Positions 58,087 through 64,000 of a DNA stretch of 64,000 nt are shown piece after piece (positions within the stretch are counted from its first letter, which is position 1; the number at the start of each line of letters is the position of its first letter). Position numbers and translations under genes: made by a program. The stretch is taken from the NCBI GenBank assembly GCA_037976565.1, contig CP137684.1, forward strand, positions 24,541,010 to 24,605,009. Direction: 5' to 3'. This stretch comes from Mesocentrotus franciscanus (taxonomy: Eukaryota; Echinodermata; Echinoidea; Camarodonta; Strongylocentrotidae). A model generated the notes under the pieces. It did no database searches. It was not told the origin of the DNA and saw nothing but the letters and a program-made list of their open reading frames with translations.

Positions 58087-58368
58087 GTAAGATTTTGTTT
58101 TCAAACCTCCTCCCTATCAACTCATGCTTGGCAAACGGAAGGCGACTCGAGTTCAAAACTAGAACAGAAGAGTAAACTTGGTAACATGACATTTTATTCA
58201 TTATTATTCATCATCGCCACCATCAGTATAGTCCTGATAAATACTGATATCTTTACGATTATCATCATCGTCTTAAACATGTTCTTTATCGCCATCCTCA
58301 TTGACTTTAAAAGAACTTGTTTACAGACCATCACATAAGTCTTCTCAACTATAAATTGCTCCTTATAG

Positions 58369-58473
58369 GTACCTGTACCATGGACTCGGATTGCCAGCAT
58401 GGAGGAACCTGTCCCTCGGATACATTGATGTGCGTATGTGACACTGGGTACACCGGTACACTCTGTGAAACAG
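58369..58473 (+). CDS. EGF exon 4
   Basis: Standard domain sequence. Last exon of the short group 2-4. The following intron is the long form (738 nt). Confidence 0.88.
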
Positions 58474-59211
58474 GTAAGATTTTGTTTTAAAACCTCCTCC
58501 CTTTCAACTCAGATTTAGCATTTCCATTCAATCACCAATGAAAAGTTACAATGTTAATTTACTTTAAAGACCTTTATTAGTTCATTCCCAGCAACGAACT
58601 GACGAACAAAATTTGCTTTACAAAAAATGCTTTCTTCCAAATTTACAAAAGTGTGAATCAAGCTAAAGGAACTTGCTAATTAGTTTAAATCATACCATTA
58701 AACCTTGTTTTCAACAAAACAAATGTTCACTTTCAGGTTCCAGATTTGAATCATTTTTCGAAAAATGGCACGCGCTTTGATTTGCGCCCCCATGCTTTAT
58801 CTTGCCTTAACAATGTCAATGTTTTCTTTCAAATGCAAACGTTAATACCAAATGGATGGTGTCCGAATTTCTTGGTACATTTATGGTCTCAAATTGCCTG
58901 AAACAGGTCAATGTATGTCAATGACGTCAGCAAAGCGTTTTAACTTTGTCCTGACGTTATGTCCATATCTTAACAAACGGGACGGCGGCTCGAGTTCAAA
59001 ACTAGAACAGAAGAGTAAACTTGGTAACATGACATTTTATTCATAATTATTCATCATCGCCACCATCATTATAGTCCTGATCAATACTGATATCTTTACG
59101 ATTATCATCATCGTCTTAAACATGTTCTTTAACGCCATCCTCATTGACTTTGAAAGAACTTGATTACAGACCATCACATAAGTCTTCACAACTATAAATT
59201 GCTCCTTATAG

Positions 59212-59316
59212 GTACCTGTACCATGGACTCGGATTGCCAGCACGGAGGAACCTGTCCCTCGGATACATTGATGTGCGTATGTGACACTGGGTACACCGGT
59301 ACACTCTGTGAAACAG
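59212..59316 (+). CDS. EGF exon 5
   Basis: Opens group 5-8. Carries the CAC His codon of exon 2, and its upstream intron shares CATCATTATAG and TTAACGCC with that of exon 2. Confidence 0.88.
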
Positions 59317-59598
59317 GTAAGATTTTGTTTTCAAACCTCCTCCCTATCAACTCATGCTTGGCAAACGGGAAGGCGACTCGAGTTCAAAACTAGAACAGAA
59401 GAGTAAACTTGGTAACATGAAATTTTATTCATTATTATTCATCATCGCCACCATTAGTATAGTCCTGATCGATACTGATATCTTTACGATCATCATCATC
59501 ATCTTGTACACGTTCTTTATCGCCATCCTCATTGACTTTAAAGAACTTGATTACAGACCATTACATAAGTCTTCACAACTATAAATTGCTCCTTATAG

Positions 59599-59703
59599 AA
59601 ACCTGTACCATGGACTCGGATTGCCAGCATGGAGGAACCTGTCCCTCGGATACATTGATGTGCGTATGTGACACTGGGTACACCGGTACACTCTGTGAAA
59701 CAG
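59599..59703 (+). CDS. EGF exon 6, variant Gly to Glu at the junction
   Basis: Begins AG|AAACCTG where others have AG|GTACCTG, so the codon split by the intron becomes Glu and the domain starts ETC in place of GTC. Shared with exon 10. The six Cys are kept. Confidence 0.87.
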
Positions 59704-59986
59704 GTAAGATTTTGTTTTCAAACCTCCTCCCTATCAACTCATGCTTGGCAAACGGGAAGGCGACTCGAGTTCAAAACTAGAACAGAAGAGTAAACTTGGT
59801 AACATGACATTTTATTCATTATTATTCATCATCGCCACCATCAGTATAGTCCTGATCAATACTGATATCTTTACGATTATCATCATCGTCTTAAACATGT
59901 TCTTTATCGCCATCCTCATTGACTTTGAAAGAACTTGATTACAGACCATCACATAAGTCTTCTCAACTATAAATTGCTCCTTATAG

Positions 59987-60091
59987 GTACCTGTACCATG
60001 GACTCGGATTGCCAGCATGGAGGAACCTGTCCCTCGGATACATTGATGTGCGTATGTGACACTGGGTACACCGGTACACTCTGTGAAACAG
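59987..60091 (+). CDS. EGF exon 7
   Basis: Standard domain. The downstream intron begins GTAAGATTTTTTTTC, as after exons 9 and 11. Confidence 0.88.
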
Positions 60092-60373
60092 GTAAGATTT
60101 TTTTTCAAACCTCCTCCCTATCAACTCAGGCTAGGCAAACGGGAAGGCGACTCGAGTTTAAAACTAGAAAAGAAGAGTAAACTTGGTAACATGACATTTT
60201 ATTCATTATTATTCATCATCGCCACCATCAGTATAGTCCTGATTAATACTGATATCTTTACGATCATCATCATCATCTTGTACACGTTCTTTATCGCCAT
60301 CCTCATTGACTTTAAAAGAACTTGATTACAGACCATTACATAAGTCTTCACAACTATTAATTGCTCCTTATAG

Positions 60374-60478
60374 GTACCTGTACCATGGACTCGGATTGCC
60401 AGCATGGAGGAACCTGTCCCTCGGATACATTGATGTGCGTATGTGACACTGGGTACACGGGTACACTCTGTGAAACAG
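60374..60478 (+). CDS. EGF exon 8
   Basis: Standard protein with a synonymous change in the Thr codon before the last Gly (ACGGG). Ends its group and is followed by a long intron. Confidence 0.88.
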
Positions 60479-61217
60479 GTAAGATCTTTTTTTTCGAACC
60501 TCCTCCCTTTCAACTCAGATTTGGCATCTCCATTCAATCACCAATGAAAAGTTACAATGTTAATTTACTTTAAAGACCTTTATTAGTTCATTCCCAGCAA
60601 CGAACTGACGAACAAAATTTGCTTAACAAAAAATGTTATCTTCCAAATTTACAAAAGTGTGAATCAAGCTACAGGAACTTGCTAACGAGTTTAAATCATA
60701 CCATTAAACCTTGTTTTCAACAAAACAAATGTTCACTTTCAGGTTCCAGATTTGAATCATTTTTCGAAAAATGGCACGCGCTTTGATTTGCGCCCCCATG
60801 CTTTATCTTGCCTTAACACTGTCAATGTTTTCTTTCAAATGCAAACGTTAATACCAAATGGATGGTGTCCGAATTTCTTGGTACATTTATGGTCTCAAAT
60901 TGCCTGAAACAGGTCAATGTATGTCAATGACGTCAGCAAAGCGTTTTAACTTTGTCCTGACGTTATGTCCATATCTTAACAAACGGGAAGGCGGCTCGAG
61001 TTCAAAACTAGAACAGAAGAGTAAACTTGGTAACATGACATTTTATTCATTATTATTTATCATCGCCACCATCAATATAGTCCTGATCAATACTGATATC
61101 TTTACGATTATCATCATCGTCTTGAACATGTTCTTTATCGCCATCCTCATTGACTTTGAAAGAACTTGATTACAGACCATCACATAAGTCTTCACAACTA
61201 TAAATTGCTCCTTATAG

Positions 61218-61322
61218 GTACCTGTACCATGGACTCGGATTGCCAGCATGGAGGAACCTGTCCCTCGGATACATTGATGTGCGTATGTGACACTGGGTAC
61301 ACCGGTACACTCTGTGAAACAG
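61218..61322 (+). CDS. EGF exon 9
   Basis: Opens group 9-12. Its upstream intron (CATCAATATAG, CTTGAACATG) is matched by the incomplete unit at the window end, which predicts that the next exon outside the window resembles this one. Confidence 0.88.
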
Positions 61323-61604
61323 GTAAGATTTTTTTTCAAACCTCCTCCCTATCAACTCAGGCTTGGCAAACGGGAAGGCGACTCGAGTTCAAAACTAGAA
61401 CAGAAGAGTAAACTTGGTAACATGAAATTTTATTCATTATTATTCATCATCGCCACCATTAGTATAGTCCTGATCGATACTGATATCTTTACGATCATCA
61501 TCATCATCTTGTACACGTTCTTTATCGCCATCCTCATTGACTTTAAAAGAACTTGATTACAGACCATTACATAAGTCTTCACAACTATAAATTGCTCCTT
61601 ATAG

Positions 61605-61709
61605 AAACCTGTACCATGGACTCGGATTGCCAGCATGGAGGAACCTGTCCCTCGGATACATTGATGTGCGTATGTGACACTGGGTACACCGGTACACTCT
61701 GTGAAACAG
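61605..61709 (+). CDS. EGF exon 10, variant Gly to Glu at the junction
   Basis: Same AG|AAACC start as exon 6, exactly one higher-order unit (2006 bp) away. Confidence 0.87.
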
Positions 61710-61992
61710 GTAAGATTTTGTTTTCAAACCTCCTCCCTATCAACTCATGCTTGGCAAACGGGAAGGCGACTCGAGTTCAAAACTAGAACAGAAGAGTAAA
61801 CTTGGTAACATGACATTTTATTCATTATTATTCATCATCGCCACCATCAGTATAGTCCTGATCAATACTGATATCTTTACGATTATCATCATCGTCTTAA
61901 ACATGTTCTTTATCGCCATCCTCATTGACTTTGAAAGAACTTGATTACAGACCATCACATAAGTCTTCTCAACTATAAATTGCTCCTTATAG

Positions 61993-62097
61993 GTACCTGT
62001 ACCATGGACTCGGATTGCCAGCATGGAGGAACCTGTCCCTCGGATACATTGATGTGCGTATGTGACACTGGGTACACCGGTACACTCTGTGAAACAG
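61993..62097 (+). CDS. EGF exon 11
   Basis: Standard domain, positional partner of exon 7 at 2006 bp. Confidence 0.88.
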
Positions 62098-62379
62098 GTA
62101 AGATTTTTTTTCAAACCTCCTCCCTATCAACTCATGCTTGGCAAACAGGAAGGCGACTCGAGTTCAAAACTAGAACAGAAGAGTAAACTTGGTAACATGA
62201 CATTTTATTCATTATTATTCATCATCGCCACCATCAGTATAGTCCTGATCAATACTGATATCTTTACGATTATCATCATCGTCTTAAACATGTTCTTTAT
62301 CGCCATCCTCATTGACTTTGAAAGAACTTGATTACAGACCATTACATAAGTCTTCCAACTATAAATTGCTCCTTAGAAG

Positions 62380-62484
62380 GTACCTGTACCATGGACTCGG
62401 ATTGCCAGCATGGAGGAACCTGTCCCTCGGATACATTGATGTGCGTATGTGACACTGGGTACACCGGTACACTCTGTGAAACAG
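62380..62484 (+). CDS. EGF exon 12
   Basis: Standard domain. Its acceptor TTAGAAG and downstream GTAAGATCTTTTTTTC equal those of exon 1, so the left edge of the array and this unit share an origin. Confidence 0.88.
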
Positions 62485-63221
62485 GTAAGATCTTTTTTTC
62501 AAACCTCCTTCCTTTCAACTCAGATTTGGCATCTCCATTCAATCACCAATGAAAAGTTACAATGTTAATTTACTTTAAAGACCTTTATTAGTTCATTCCC
62601 AGCAACGAACTGACGAACAAAATTTGCTTTACAAAAATGTTATCTTCCAAATTTACAAAAGTGTGAATCAAGCTACAGGAACTTGCTAACTTGTTTAAAT
62701 CATACCATTAAACCTTGTTTTCAACAAAACAAATGTTCACTATCAGGTTCCAGATTTGAATCATTTTTCGAAAAATGGCGCGCGCTTTGATTTGCGCCCA
62801 CATGCTTTATCTTGCCTTAACACTGTCAATGTTTTCTTTCAAATGCAAACGTTAATACCAAATGGATGGTGTCCGAATTTCTTGGTACATTTATGGTCTC
62901 AAATTGCCTGAAACAGGTCAATGTATGTCAATGACGTCAGCAAAGCGTTTTAAATTTGTCCTGACGTTATGTCCATATCTTAACAAACGGAAAGGCGGCT
63001 CGAGTTCAAAACTAGAACAGAAGAGTGAACTTGGTAACATGACATTTTATTCATTATTATTCATCATCGCCACCATCAGTATAGTCCTGTTCAATACTGT
63101 AATCTTTACGATCATCATCATCATCTTGTACACGTTTTGTATCGCCATCCTCATTGACTTTAAAAGAACTTGATTACAGACCATTACATAAGTCTTCACA
63201 ACTATAAATTGCTCCTTATAG

Positions 63222-63326
63222 GTACCTGTACCATGGACTCGGATTGCCAGCATGGAGGAACCTGTCCCTCGGATACATTGATGTGCGTATGTGACACTGG
63301 GTACACCGGCACACTCTGTGAAACAG
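63222..63326 (+). CDS. EGF exon 13
   Basis: Standard protein with a synonymous GGC for GGT. Flanked on both sides by long introns, so it forms a group of one. Last exon inside the window; the frame stays open (phase 1). Confidence 0.88.
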
Positions 63327-64000
63327 GTAAGATTTTTTTTTCAAACCTCCTCCCTTTCAACTCAGATTTAGCATCTCCATTCAATCACCAATGAAAAGTT
63401 ACAATGTTAATTTACTTTAAAGACCTTTATTAGTTAATTCCCAGCAACGAACTGACGAACAAAATTTGCTTAACAAAAAATGTTATCTTCCAAATTTACA
63501 AAAGTGTGAATCAAGCTACAGGAACTTGCTAACGAGTTTAAATCATACCATTAAACCTTGTTTTCAACAAAACAAATGTTCACTATCAGGTTCCAGATTT
63601 GAATCATTTTTCGAAAAATGGCGCGCGCTTTGATTTGCGCCCACATGCTTTATCTTGCCTTAACACTGTCAATGTTTTTTCAAATGCAAACGTTAATACC
63701 AAAGGATGGTGTCCGAATTTCTTGGTACATTTATCGTCTCAAATTGCCTGAAACAGATCAATGTATGTCAATGACGTCAGCAAAGCGTTTAAACTTTGTC
63801 CTGACGTTATGTCCATATCTTAACAAACGGGAAGGCGGCTCGAGTTCAAAACTAGAACAGAAGAGTAAACTTGGTAACATGACATTTTATTCATTATTAT
63901 TTATCATCGCCACCATCAATATAGTCCTGATCAATACTGATATCTTTACGATTATCATCATCGTCTTGAACATGTTCTTTATCGCCATCCTCATTGACTT

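Larger units (their letters stand above)
56553..64000 (+). repeat. EGF-exon tandem array, higher-order unit ~2.0 kb
   Basis: Basic unit 387-388 bp: one 105-nt EGF exon and 282-283 nt of intron. A long unit of 842-844 bp carries an extra ~456 nt in the intron. Long steps follow exons 1, 4, 8, 12 and 13, so exons fall in groups 2-4, 5-8, 9-12. Group to group distance is 2005-2006 bp. Exons 6 and 10 share the AG|AAACC start, and exons 1 and 12 share an acceptor TTAGAAG, which shows that whole groups were copied. Introns are as similar as exons, so copying is recent or ongoing. The array is cut by the window end, and the intron of a further unit is visible from 63870. Confidence 0.95.

Noticed and set aside
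57234..63173. A 103-codon frame repeated in the long introns of the EGF array, with a hydrophobic C-terminal half
   Set aside because: It lies between good splice sites and crosses the intron-only part of the unit. Its conservation is explained by array duplication, and the hydrophobic part comes from an ATC/ATT-rich stretch.
57419..63253. Minus-strand 68-112 codon frames antisense to the EGF exons
   Set aside because: They are mirror frames of a low-variation repeat unit and show no domain. The plus-strand EGF reading with matching splice phases explains the sequence.

Overview
This is AT-rich animal genomic DNA, not prokaryotic. It has spliced exons with GT/AG borders and phase-1 introns, long stretches without genes, microsatellites, and remains of many classes of eukaryotic transposon. 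An invertebrate deuterostome, most likely an echinoderm or near relative, fits best. The main reason is a Ty3/Gypsy element of the Gmr1 type, with integrase encoded before reverse transcriptase, a group described from deuterostomes. Crypton, YR-retrotransposon and Penelope-type remains fit the same kind of genome. The species cannot be named from the sequence.

Layout. 0-9.5 kb: dispersed repeats, TTAA-bounded MITE-like pieces, a LINE endonuclease fragment, no gene. 9.6-10.6 kb (-): a nearly intact Crypton-type tyrosine recombinase with one in-frame stop. 11.8-13.3 kb: a pogo-like end, a LINE 3' end, microsatellites and a Penelope-type LTR with a promoter and a hammerhead-like core. 14.6-18.4 kb: a decayed YR retrotransposon (RT-RNase H) and a fold-back element carrying tRNA-like sequence. 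22.1-22.4 kb (+): a CCAAT/GC-box promoter candidate with a splice donor. 23.4-23.9 kb: a TTAA MITE. 24.5-44.1 kb: nested retrotransposons. An L2-like fragment is followed by a 5 kb APE-type LINE. Next is a Tx1/L1-like LINE cut into three pieces, by a 7.5 kb DIRS/Ngaro-like region (RT, tyrosine recombinase, SGNH hydrolase remains, tandem arrays) and by a minus-strand CR1/Jockey-like LINE.

46.1-64 kb (+) holds the one convincing host gene, open at the right end. An exon with a signal peptide ends in phase 1 at 46199. Thirteen 105-nt EGF exons, all phase 1-1 and almost identical, follow from 56751. They lie in a tandem array whose introns are as conserved as its exons, organised in a higher-order unit of about 2.0 kb (four exons). 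Joined, they would encode a secreted protein of repeated identical EGF domains. Every domain has an O-fucose consensus, and all but one have an O-GlcNAc consensus. The Gmr1-like Gypsy element (47820-54970, with LTRs and a 5-bp target duplication) sits inside the proposed first intron. The link between the signal-peptide exon and the array is inferred, not proven.
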